34,004 bases of DNA, taken from the NCBI RefSeq assembly GCF_000332055.1, contig NZ_ALVZ01000162.1, positions 1 to 34,004 of the forward strand, given 5' to 3'. The stretch's first letter is position 1. Each line of letters starts with the position of its first letter. The stretch is from Xenococcus sp. PCC 7305. GTDB taxonomy: Bacteria; Cyanobacteriota; Cyanobacteriia; Cyanobacteriales; Xenococcaceae. The position numbers and the translations under genes are program-made. Of the stretch, positions 24,722 through 31,791 are shown piece by piece. The notes beneath the pieces were generated by a model. It was not told the DNA's origin. It saw only the letters and a program-made list of their open reading frames with translations, and did no database searches.

Positions 24722-25567
24722 TTAACTCTTCAGATTGATAAACTGACTAGAACCCTGGTCAGGATTGATATGTAGATAGCGCTCTGTCGTCTCCAATTTA
24801 CTATGACCGAGAGATTGCTGGAGCAGTCTTAAATTACAACCCCCCTCAATGGCATGGGAAGCATGGGAATGTCGCAACCAATGACAAGAAGCTTTTTCTG
24901 AGATACCAGCGCCTTTGGCACATTGTTTGACAATCTTGTACACCATGGTTCTTTCTAGAGCTCGACCAGTACGGGAGACAAAAACCGCATCACTTATCCT
25001 GGGCAACTCCATCAACAACTGCCAAACCGCACCAGGAACTAACACCACTCGCGTTTTACTGCCCTTGCCAAAGACGCTACATTTGCCCCCAGCTTCGGCG
25101 GGTTGTAAATCATCCCAGGTTAAACTACAAACTTCCGAGACCCTCAAGCCACAGGCATACATCATGCATAACATCGCGCGATCGCGTTCTGTACGAGCCG
25201 CCTCAATCAACTTTAAACAATCTTCCTCCGGCAAAATGCGTTCGGCCAACTTTTCTTTAACGCGAGGACATTTGATATAGCTGCCAATATTGGTTTCTAA
25301 ATAACCTATCTTGACCCCGTAGCTAAACAGGGATTTAATGGCTCGGATTTTATTGGCCACAGTACTCGGGCGATCGGTTAACTCCAATCTTCGCTGCCAG
25401 AGCTGTAAATCTTCAATTTGAACTTGGCACAGAGGTTTATTGATAAAGGAGAAAAATCCTGAAACAATGCTGCTGTAACTTGTTTGCGTCGTGCGGCTTT
25501 TATCTCCCAGCCAGACATAGACCAGCTCGCGATCGCTGGTGGCTCGGGTTAATTCATTGGTTTTCAT
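24722..25567 (-). CDS. Tyrosine recombinase (XerC/D-like)
   Basis: 281 residues. An N-terminal SAM-like core-binding domain (to about 100) precedes the catalytic domain with Arg142 (CGLRVSEV), Lys168 or Lys171 (GKGSK), His229 and Arg232 (HWLRHSHASH), His255 (LGHSKLET) and nucleophile Tyr264. All catalytic residues are present. It may resolve plasmid multimers or move an element; no att pair was proved, but dyads at 25738-25792 lie 170-225 bp from its start. Length matches Xer-type proteins. Confidence 0.85.
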   Translation of the reverse strand: MKTNELTRATSDRELVYVWLGDKSRTTQTSYSSIVSGFFSFINKPLCQVQIEDLQLWQRRLELTDRPSTVANKIRAIKSLFSYGVKIGYLETNIGSYIKCPRVKEKLAERILPEEDCLKLIEAARTERDRAMLCMMYACGLRVSEVCSLTWDDLQPAEAGGKCSVFGKGSKTRVVLVPGAVWQLLMELPRISDAVFVSRTGRALERTMVYKIVKQCAKGAGISEKASCHWLRHSHASHAIEGGCNLRLLQQSLGHSKLETTERYLHINPDQGSSQFINLKS

Positions 25568-25737
25568 AGTTCAACAAACCTGCGAATTTTGTTGAATTGG
25601 ATCAACTCGCATATATTCACGCCCAAACCATACCACGAGCGCCTTGTCCCTCTCTCAACTCGATCAAAAATTAACTATGTATTACTCCGCTCGGTCGCTA
25701 TCTTAATGTTGTATTACACCTCATGTGATCTTAATTG

Positions 25738-25792
25738 GTAAACCATTGGTTTACAGATCTTGGTCAAGGGGCGATCTCGATTTTGACCAAGA
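25738..25792. promoter_or_regulatory. Two inverted repeats in the recombinase-mrr divergent spacer
   Basis: GTAAACC (25738-25744) and GGTTTAC (25748-25754) flank a 3-base centre; next to them TCTTGGTCA (25758-25766) and TGACCAAGA (25784-25792) flank 17 bases. They may be operators of mrr or recombination arms; the arms and spacings do not fit a canonical dif site. Nothing else is seen in the 298-bp spacer 25568-25865. Confidence 0.45.
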
Positions 25793-25865
25793 ATATTGTC
25801 AAAGGCCCTCAATTTAATTGATGTGAGGCTGTAATAATTGTTTTATTATTCTTGAGAGCGATCGC

Positions 25866-26750
25866 ATGAATTCAAAACTATCTGTGCCTTCCTACGACTA
25901 TTTCTTTGAGCCAGTTATACATTCTCTTAAAGACTTGGGAGGGTCGGGTAGCATACAGGAAATCTACGATAGAGTTTGTGAATTAGAAAGTTTCTCAGAA
26001 GATCAGCAAGCCATCCTTCATAAAGATGGACCACAGAATGAAATATCCTACAGACTGGGTTGGGCAAGAACTTATCTTAAAAAATATGGAGCTATAGAAA
26101 ATATTGGGAGAGGGGTTTGGGCATTAACCAGTAAAGGAAAAGAACTACAAAATATTGACAAGAAAACTATTAATCGTTTTGTTAAAAAGCAAAGTAGTGG
26201 GTCGGACTCAAATACTAACGAATACACTAATACTAATACAGTTGATGAGAATAAAAACTTCTTAGAGCTACCCCAAATCCCTGTTGATTCGGAAGTGTGG
26301 ATTGATAAGTTACTTTCAGTGCTTCAACGAATGCCACCAGATGCCTTTGAGCGATTATGTCAAAGAATTCTTAGAGAGTCTGGCTTCATCAAAGTTGAAG
26401 TTACAGGAAAAAAAGGGGATGGCGGAATTGATGGAATTGGCGTTTTGAAAATTGCCCTGTTGAGTTTTCAAGTTTTTTTTCAATGCAAACGCTACAGCGG
26501 TTCTGTCGGGGCTTCAGATATTCGTGATTTTCGAGGAGCAATGGTAGGAAGAACAGATAAGGGATTGTTCATGACAACGGGAACATTTACTAGTGGTGCT
26601 AAAAAGGAAGCAACCAGAGATGGTGCACCTGCCCTTGACTTAATTGATGGTGAGCAGTTATGTAGTATTCTCAAGGATTTGAAATTGGGAGTTGACACCA
26701 ATACAATTGAAGTCGTTCAAATTAAAGAGTCCTGGTTTAATGGGCTTTGA
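25866..26750 (+). CDS. mrr: Mrr-type restriction endonuclease
   Basis: 294 residues, near the 304 of E. coli Mrr. The N-terminal winged helix (about 8-95, ending GRGVWALTSKGKEL) is the Mrr_N type. A low-complexity Asn/Thr/Ser linker follows, then the Mrr catalytic domain (about 145-290): AFERLCQRILRE, GGIDG with Asp189 (186-190), FQCKR (205-209) as the QxK motif, and FMTTGTF. This PD-(D/E)xK-like enzyme cuts modified DNA (type IV restriction). It stands alone on the plus strand, divergent from the recombinase. Confidence 0.85.
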   Translation: MNSKLSVPSYDYFFEPVIHSLKDLGGSGSIQEIYDRVCELESFSEDQQAILHKDGPQNEISYRLGWARTYLKKYGAIENIGRGVWALTSKGKELQNIDKKTINRFVKKQSSGSDSNTNEYTNTNTVDENKNFLELPQIPVDSEVWIDKLLSVLQRMPPDAFERLCQRILRESGFIKVEVTGKKGDGGIDGIGVLKIALLSFQVFFQCKRYSGSVGASDIRDFRGAMVGRTDKGLFMTTGTFTSGAKKEATRDGAPALDLIDGEQLCSILKDLKLGVDTNTIEVVQIKESWFNGL

Positions 26751-26777
26751 ACTAATCTATGAGAAATGATCGCGCTA

Positions 26778-27341
26778 TTAAATCTTCCCAAACGGTTGCC
26801 CCCACCTCTGCCAATTCTCCTTATTAAACGGACTTTGCCATCTATTAATCAATTCACTTTCTAGCTTTAATCGGCTTTTGCGATCGCTCGGTGTATCGTA
26901 CCAGAAAGCACTACAAACTCTGACTTCTAACTTATATTTACGGTGCAGTTCAATATAGTTTGCAACGTAGTCCTTACAATCATGAACGCCATTCCATCTC
27001 TGCTTAGCAGTCAGCTTAGTTTCGCCCACGTAAAGCAGCAAGGGTAAAGCATTATCGATAATGAAATAGATGCAGTTATGGGAACCCTGTTCCGGTAGTC
27101 GATAAAACTGAGAAGAATGTAACTTGAGCTCAAAGGGATTAATATTATCTACATCACAGTGAGTTGTTGTAGCGTTAAATAAGCTAGTTTGTTGTGGTGA
27201 TTGTTGAGTCAGTGATTTTTGTTGATAATTAAAGATTTTTGATTTCCATTTAATGAGAGCTTCTTGACTCATTAATGGTTTATCAGCTTGTTGTACTCGG
27301 AAAGAAGGTTTGGTTTCAAATAAACTTAGTTGTTCAGCCAC
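26778..27341 (-). CDS. GIY-YIG nuclease family protein
   Basis: 187 residues. The N-terminal 75 residues are Gln/Ser-rich and look disordered. The GIY-YIG domain begins near HNCIYFI (about 88) with YVGET (about 104-108), KQRWNGVHDCKDYV carrying a conserved Arg, and LESELINRWQSPFNKENW with the catalytic-type Glu. Such stand-alone proteins are frequent in cyanobacteria; the role is unknown but may be repair or defence. Converges on mrr with a 27-bp gap. Confidence 0.7.
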   Translation of the reverse strand: MAEQLSLFETKPSFRVQQADKPLMSQEALIKWKSKIFNYQQKSLTQQSPQQTSLFNATTTHCDVDNINPFELKLHSSQFYRLPEQGSHNCIYFIIDNALPLLLYVGETKLTAKQRWNGVHDCKDYVANYIELHRKYKLEVRVCSAFWYDTPSDRKSRLKLESELINRWQSPFNKENWQRWGQPFGKI

Positions 27342-27392
27342 AGTTGATGAGGGAAATTAACATCAAAGCTGCCAGGATATCACAGGTATTGA

Positions 27393-27671
27393 TTAGTAAC
27401 GAATTTCAAAACCTGCAAATTCCTCATCATTAATAGTTTTAACTTCTATCTCTAAATTCTTGACTATAGCCGAGGGTGAACCATATTTAGCCCATTCCAT
27501 AAGCGCATCTACTTGTTCGATTTCTCCTGCTGCAACAATCTCCACCTTGCCATTTCTCAAATTACGCACATATCCACACACACCTAATTGTCTAGCTTGA
27601 GCGCGAGTATACATCCTAAAACTTACGCCCTGCACTTTTCCCGAAACTATTGCTCTAATCCTTTTCATCAT
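27393..27671 (-). CDS. acyP: Acylphosphatase
   Basis: 92 residues from the ATGATG at 27671/27668. GKVQGVSFRMYTRAQARQLG has the phosphate-binding loop and catalytic Arg, and GYVRNLRNGKVEI has the catalytic Asn, so all family signatures are present. It hydrolyses acyl phosphates such as carbamoyl phosphate. A longer frame from 27740 overlaps the antitoxin gene and lacks support. It follows higA by 7 bp and is likely co-transcribed with the toxin-antitoxin pair, an unusual combination. Confidence 0.85.
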   Translation of the reverse strand: MMKRIRAIVSGKVQGVSFRMYTRAQARQLGVCGYVRNLRNGKVEIVAAGEIEQVDALMEWAKYGSPSAIVKNLEIEVKTINDEEFAGFEIRY

Positions 27672-27678
27672 CGAGTTA

Positions 27679-27963
27679 TTAAACAAGTTCAATGCGTAGC
27701 TGACGACCCACCACCGAGGCTGCTCTAGTGATAGTTTCAATCGAAACCCCCGTTTTTTCAGGGTCTAGTAGTCGATCTAGTTGCGCCCGAGATGTCTGCA
27801 TCTGCCTTGCCATCTCGGTTTTAGTAAGATTTTGTTTTTTCATCTCTTCGGCCAACTGCCGCGCTAATACTCGCTTAATGGCGATCGCGGTACATTCAGT
27901 GTAAAGTCCTTCCGATTCTAAGAAATCATCGAAACTAGAGCCAGTGTGCGGATTATCAGTCAT
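27679..27963 (-). CDS. higA: HigA-like XRE antitoxin
   Basis: 94 residues. A helix-turn-helix of the Xre type (about 42-80: MKKQNLTKTEMARQMQTSRA then LDRLLDPEKTG) fits HigA-type antitoxins that dimerise and bind their own promoter. The ATG overlaps the end of the toxin gene by 8 bp (ATGACTGA). The first 30 residues are acidic and may wrap the toxin. Second gene of a three-gene operon. Confidence 0.8.
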   Translation of the reverse strand: MTDNPHTGSSFDDFLESEGLYTECTAIAIKRVLARQLAEEMKKQNLTKTEMARQMQTSRAQLDRLLDPEKTGVSIETITRAASVVGRQLRIELV

Positions 27964-28306
27964 ATTTTTGGTGCTCCTTTTGACGTTTAACGGCTAAATC
28001 AATTTCCTTTTTTGGAGTTTTCTGGGACTTTTTAATAAAGCCATGCAATAAGATCATCTCCCCATTACTGATATAAAAGATAACCCGCGCTATTTTGCCT
28101 CCAGTTATCTTGCTGCGGATCTCCCAGAGATCTTTATAACCTGAGAGCGCTCGGCACAGAGGTAAACCAATAGGAAAGCTAAACTCGACATCTTTGATAT
28201 CGCTGCCAATAATCCGACAATCTTCACGGTCTAGAGTTTTGAGCCATTCTTTGACCGGCTCTACATTATTAGCAGAGCGAAAAAACCTCGCTGGCAGTCT
28301 TTTCAA
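27956..28306 (-). CDS. higB: HigB/RelE-like toxin (phage Gp49-like family)
   Basis: 116 residues. The start is TTG at 28306 with GAGAG seven bases upstream; a stop in frame just above excludes an earlier ATG. Sequence features are PVKEWLKTLDRED, ALSGYKDLWEIRSKITGGKI and ARVIFYISNGEMILLHGFIK, typical of the Gp49-like RelE superfamily of ribosome-dependent mRNases. It precedes higA, the usual order for HigBA. The C-terminus is lysine-rich. Confidence 0.8.
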   Translation of the reverse strand: MKRLPARFFRSANNVEPVKEWLKTLDREDCRIIGSDIKDVEFSFPIGLPLCRALSGYKDLWEIRSKITGGKIARVIFYISNGEMILLHGFIKKSQKTPKKEIDLAVKRQKEHQKYD

Positions 28307-28750
28307 TTTTTACTCTCTATTTACTGTATCTTATATGGTACAACAAAGGCTCATGAGTTGATAGCGATCTCTGTCTAGATTTCAGACTAGATCCCAACTT
28401 TAAACAAGAAGAACAAAGGATACCCCCATTCGAGGGCGACGCGAAGCTAGTGCTTTAGTGCAAGCCGCTTCGCATATGGTTGGATTGATGATTCAGTCTG
28501 AAGTAATCGCCTGATTGTAATATAAGATACAGCAAGGTTAATTATAGCTGCAAGCTTCTCAAGTCATTAGTTTAGTATTTTTAATCAAATACTTATTAAA
28601 TAAAAATGCGGTTATGATTAACCCACGATTAAAAAAAGACTCTTAATTAGTTAAGAATGCTGCCAAACTCCCTGGTTTTGCCTTTATATGGCTGTATTTA
28701 AACCATTCTGAGCTTAATCAAAATCAAGATTCAGGAGCAACTCAGGATAG

Positions 28751-28930
28751 ATGCAACGAATTATGAAAAATATCTATGACAAATATCTTTTTTCTACAGG
28801 AATCGTTCTACAATTCTTGTATCTAGGTGAAAACTATCTAGGTAAAAAATCAAGAAAGCAGTTGCTCAACCGTCCAAAGTTAACAACTGCCTTCAAGTTC
28901 TTTTTATACATGGGTATACCCCCATGCTGA
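28751..28930 (+). CDS. Leader ORF upstream of the replication gene
   Basis: 59 residues, starting MQRIMKNIYDKYLFSTGI, beginning right after a TAG and with AGGA at 28744-28747. It ends TGA at 28928-28930, four bases before the ATG of the next gene, which has no ribosome site of its own, so translation of the latter may depend on this ORF. A tandem 15-bp repeat (28820-28849) gives YLGEN, YLGKK. Such leader peptides are common in plasmid rep control. The peptide itself is not known. Confidence 0.45.
   Translation: MQRIMKNIYDKYLFSTGIVLQFLYLGENYLGKKSRKQLLNRPKLTTAFKFFLYMGIPPC
28820..28849 (+). repeat. Tandem 15-bp direct repeat, iteron-like
   Basis: TATCTAGGTGAAAAC (28820-28834) and TATCTAGGTAAAAAA (28835-28849) abut each other. 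Only two units are present, too few for a normal iteron origin. Confidence 0.5.
28858..28890 (+). promoter_or_regulatory. Hairpin in the replication gene leader
   Basis: GCAGTTG (28858-28864) pairs with CAACTGC (28884-28890) across 19 bases; a T-rich stretch follows (near 28900-28905). It could act as a weak attenuator within the leader ORF. Confidence 0.45.
28909..28926. promoter_or_regulatory. Palindrome before the replication gene start
   Basis: GGGTATACCC (28912-28921) is a perfect 10-bp palindrome within a CATGGG/CCCATG-type dyad, ending nine bases before the ATG at 28935. A plausible autoregulatory operator. Confidence 0.5.
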
Positions 28931-28934
28931 TATT

Positions 28935-30662
28935 ATGCCACAGTCAGCACGAGAAATTAATTTCGATACTCCAGTTCTCAAAGTTTCCGGTCTAGAAACT
29001 AAATTCGACACCAGTGTAATGTCTAATTCCTTAGTTGTTCTGATTGGTGACTATCTCGAAGCTCGAATATTACAGCAGCTCCATTATTGGACAGTCAAAG
29101 AATATGGCATCGTACTTAAAGGTGCCCGTTGGATCTACAAGCCAGTTCGAGAATTATTAATAGAGGTGCTAATTGGATTTACAAGTTGGCAAATAAGAAA
29201 AGCGCTCTCCTCATTAGTCGGCAAAGAACTTTTATTTCGAGAGCATCTGTTTAAAGAACATCACGGCCATAACTTCGCCCCGAAAAACCGTACATATTAC
29301 TACAGCATAAATTATCAAAAACTCCAAGAACTAGCCAACCCCGAAAACGCTGAAAGCATTGAAAACGTCCGTTTTGTGAGTCACACAAAACAGATTTGTG
29401 AGAGCTCCGCAAACCCGTTTTGTGAAAAGGCGAAAAACTATACAGATTCAACGTCTATAGAAAACAATTCCAAAAATAAATCCCACCCTACCCTCCCTTG
29501 TGTGAGTGTTAAAGAAAAAACTCTTAACAAAAAGAAAGATTCGCTAAGAACTCAAATTGAACATGTTTTGGCTCGACCAACTAAAAAGAAAGTTAATGCA
29601 GTTGTTCCCAAGGCTATCGAAAAAGAAGCCAGTTCCGCGATTAATGAGAAAATAGTTAAAGAAAATAATTTAGATGATAGTGTAACTAAACCTAAGATTC
29701 AGAAAACTAAGCCAGGTACTAAGCCGAAGCGAAAAAATTTAGCTCCCTGGAAGGATGAGGGGGAATTTAAAAGATTTTATCGGGCTTTAATTGCTGCTTT
29801 GCCCATTGTGGCCAATTCCCATTCTCCCCAAGGTTTAGCTCAAGTTATTATTCGACAATTGAGATCTGGTATTCCCCATAGTTATTGGGATGATTTTAAA
29901 GCAGGATTGCCGATTGGTTCTGCTACTAAACCTGAATGGGAAGTCGAGCCTGGTGTTCCTTACCCGATGTTTGTTGAGTATCTGACTGAGAAAATTAAAA
30001 AAGGTAATAACACTGCTACTGATGAGCAGACTCGTAATGAGGTTTTTCGTCTGCTTAATCAGCCGAGACAGGCTAAGGCTTTTTGGTCTCAGTTTAAACG
30101 TAGTTTGGTTAATGTTTCCCAGCAAGTAGAAAGAGACCTCGCTCTTGGTGTTTCTCATCCTCATACTCCTGTTTGGACTCGTGAACGGATTGAGCCTTCT
30201 CTTGAGGATGCGGCTAATGCTGGTCAGAAAATTATGGGTGTTAATGATTCTGCTGGGGCTGCGATTGAAGCAAGTTCTAATTCTCAGTTGGCTGCTGCTA
30301 ACCAGAAAGAAAACTCCCTACCTCCTACTCTCCCAGACCCTGTAACGACATCAGATCCTTGGACGGATGACGTTAAACTTCAGCTAACTATGCGAGAGAT
30401 GTTGTCGCTCAAGTTGGGTAGTCGTAATCTCAAGGGTTTTGTGAAAAAGATGCCCCAAGTTTCTCCAGCAGAAGCGATCGCTGATGAAAGAGTTAACAAG
30501 AAACCCAAAATGAATATTAGCCGGATGAGCATGGCTGAGATTAATGAATCTTTGCAGGACCCGATCCTCAGAAAAGAACTGATGCCTCAGCTTTGGCCTA
30601 GCGATTATCAACTCATAACGGACGAGTTGGGACAGATAATAGCCGTTGAACGATCATCGTAG
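28935..30662 (+). CDS. Winged-helix plasmid replication-type protein
   Basis: 575 residues. The N-terminal part (about 38-135) is a winged helix: EARILQQLHYWTVKE, WIYKPVRELLIEVLIGFTSW, QIRKALSSLVGKELL, then a basic wing ending YYYSIN, a pattern of phage and plasmid replication initiators (DnaD/protein O-like). A charged linker (170-265) follows, then a helical domain with PWKDEGEFKRFYRALIAALP and FWSQFKRSLVNVSQQVERDL. The last part is disordered. No rep motif such as a relaxase-type Tyr is seen, so the initiator role is inferred from the DNA-binding fold, its leader region and the absence of any other candidate. Confidence 0.45.
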   Translation: MPQSAREINFDTPVLKVSGLETKFDTSVMSNSLVVLIGDYLEARILQQLHYWTVKEYGIVLKGARWIYKPVRELLIEVLIGFTSWQIRKALSSLVGKELLFREHLFKEHHGHNFAPKNRTYYYSINYQKLQELANPENAESIENVRFVSHTKQICESSANPFCEKAKNYTDSTSIENNSKNKSHPTLPCVSVKEKTLNKKKDSLRTQIEHVLARPTKKKVNAVVPKAIEKEASSAINEKIVKENNLDDSVTKPKIQKTKPGTKPKRKNLAPWKDEGEFKRFYRALIAALPIVANSHSPQGLAQVIIRQLRSGIPHSYWDDFKAGLPIGSATKPEWEVEPGVPYPMFVEYLTEKIKKGNNTATDEQTRNEVFRLLNQPRQAKAFWSQFKRSLVNVSQQVERDLALGVSHPHTPVWTRERIEPSLEDAANAGQKIMGVNDSAGAAIEASSNSQLAAANQKENSLPPTLPDPVTTSDPWTDDVKLQLTMREMLSLKLGSRNLKGFVKKMPQVSPAEAIADERVNKKPKMNISRMSMAEINESLQDPILRKELMPQLWPSDYQLITDELGQIIAVERSS

Positions 30663-30673
30663 GGGAGGTCATT

Positions 30674-31738
30674 ATGAATACTCCTCTTGTTCTGCTTGAG
30701 GGTGATCAGTTAGAGATTGATTTTGATTTAGACAAACCTCAATTCTCAATCTGTCCTCAATGTTCCAGTGACATTATTAAGTTGGCTGATGGTTGCGATG
30801 TTTGCGGTTGGCGTGAAAAGCAATCTAATTCTGTTTGGCCCTATTCGATTCCTTGTAATATCAAGCAGCCCAATCATCCTCAACTGTCGGGGATTATTCG
30901 TCAGGATTTGGGCGAGCGCTTTATCGTTGAGATTCCCGATGCAAATTCTACCCTCACTATTCCCAAACTCTACGTCTTTCCTGATTTTTCTCAGCTCGAC
31001 AAAAGTTTTCAGGAATCATCTCCCCCCAGTAAAATTCCCCCCACCAAGCGGTGCGACCCTGCGGATTCTCAATCCGCTAAGGAACGCGCACCAAGACAAA
31101 CTAGAAGAAAAAAAGGCGACGGTACAGGCTACATATATCGCCGAAACATTACTAGAAAAGGTAATCAGTACCAAGAATCTTACTATCGTTACCGGGACGA
31201 ATCGGGGAAACGTCGCTCTAAATATATTCCTCAGCGATTGCTTGATCGGGTTCAAGAGGCGGAATCCCTTAAGCTTCCTGTTGCCGATATTTTAGTTTTA
31301 CTGGGGGGAGGAAAAATAAGTAGGGGGGAACTGTCCGGCACTTCTAATGATGAATCTCTACCCCGCAGTAATTCCGAATTTATAAATAGGGGGGAACCGT
31401 TCAGCAGTTTTGATGGTGAAAATCTGCCCATCGATGGTAAAAGTGATGAACTAATTTCTTTAAGTAGGGGGGAACTAGCAACACCCCCCAGTACAAGACG
31501 ACGGAAACAAGGGCAGGGAACGGGATATATCGAATGTAAATCTATAAAGCGCCAAGGCAAAGAATACAAACAATATTGGTATCACTATGAGGAATGGTGG
31601 GAGGGTGAGCTTTTTATCAAGTCGTCAAAATATATCCCCAGGGAAAAAGAAGGGAAAATTATCAGAATGAATGATAAGAAAGCACCCGTCGAGAAGATCT
31701 TGAAAGTTTTAGAGAGCAAATCGAAGAGGAAAAGATGA
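30674..31738 (+). CDS. Zinc-ribbon protein with duplicated GTGYI/SKYIP domain
   Basis: 354 residues. A zinc ribbon with CPQC (27-30) and CDVC (41-44) opens the protein. Two copies of a domain follow, GTGYIYRRNITRKGNQYQES with RSKYIP (about 149-213) and GTGYIECKSIKRQGKEYKQY with SSKYIP (about 279-345). Such domains recur in cyanobacterial proteins beside replication genes; role unknown, DNA binding is likely. AGGGGAGGT lies before the start; it is 11 bp downstream of the replication-type gene. Two insertions look like repeats: a palindromic element (31050-31092) and G6 tracts giving RGEL/RGEP motifs. Confidence 0.6.
   Translation: MNTPLVLLEGDQLEIDFDLDKPQFSICPQCSSDIIKLADGCDVCGWREKQSNSVWPYSIPCNIKQPNHPQLSGIIRQDLGERFIVEIPDANSTLTIPKLYVFPDFSQLDKSFQESSPPSKIPPTKRCDPADSQSAKERAPRQTRRKKGDGTGYIYRRNITRKGNQYQESYYRYRDESGKRRSKYIPQRLLDRVQEAESLKLPVADILVLLGGGKISRGELSGTSNDESLPRSNSEFINRGEPFSSFDGENLPIDGKSDELISLSRGELATPPSTRRRKQGQGTGYIECKSIKRQGKEYKQYWYHYEEWWEGELFIKSSKYIPREKEGKIIRMNDKKAPVEKILKVLESKSKRKR
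31050..31092. repeat. In-frame palindromic element
   Basis: Nested inverted repeat: GGTGCG (31050-31055) with CGCACC (31087-31092), and GCGGATT (31061-31067) with AATCCGC (31071-31077) around CTC. It is translated as RCDPADSQSAKERAP in the zinc-ribbon protein without breaking the frame. It resembles small palindromic mobile repeats that insert into genes. Confidence 0.6.
31319..31489. repeat. Repeated G6/C6 tracts within the zinc-ribbon gene
   Basis: TAGGGGGGAAC occurs at about 31321, 31387 and 31465; C6 tracts lie at 31022-31027, about 31037-31042 and 31484-31489. The last G6 and C6 (31467-31472 and 31484-31489) can form a hairpin. They encode S/N-RGEL or RGEP and PPS words. Confidence 0.65.
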
Positions 31739-31791
31739 AACAAGAACAAGATTTCAGTAAATTGAATGAAAATTAACCAAAAAGCCAAGGA

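Larger units (their letters stand above)
28307..28934. promoter_or_regulatory. Control/replication region between higBA and the replication-type gene
   Basis: 628 bp. It carries CTGTATCTTATAT at 28324-28336 and its inverse ATATAAGATACAG at 28520-28532, 13-bp arms whose strand-specific TATAAGAT could serve as outward-facing -10 boxes for higBA (left) and the replication gene (right). Between them is a short hairpin with GCGAAGC/GCTTCGC words near 28440-28476, a common cyanobacterial dispersed repeat. A leader ORF, tandem repeats, a hairpin and a palindrome follow, listed separately. It may hold the origin, but no extended iteron array is present. Confidence 0.5.

Noticed and set aside
25738-25792. 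dif or att site for the tyrosine recombinase
   Set aside because: Arm lengths and spacers do not match the 11-6-11 dif layout and no second copy was found, so only an unspecific dyad is reported.
27672-27740. N-terminal extension of the acylphosphatase
   Set aside because: It would overlap the HigA gene and does not match the family, which begins close to MKRIRAIVSGKVQG.
28820-28849. Iteron origin
   Set aside because: Only two repeat units, and they lie in the leader ORF where they may simply be a codon duplication.
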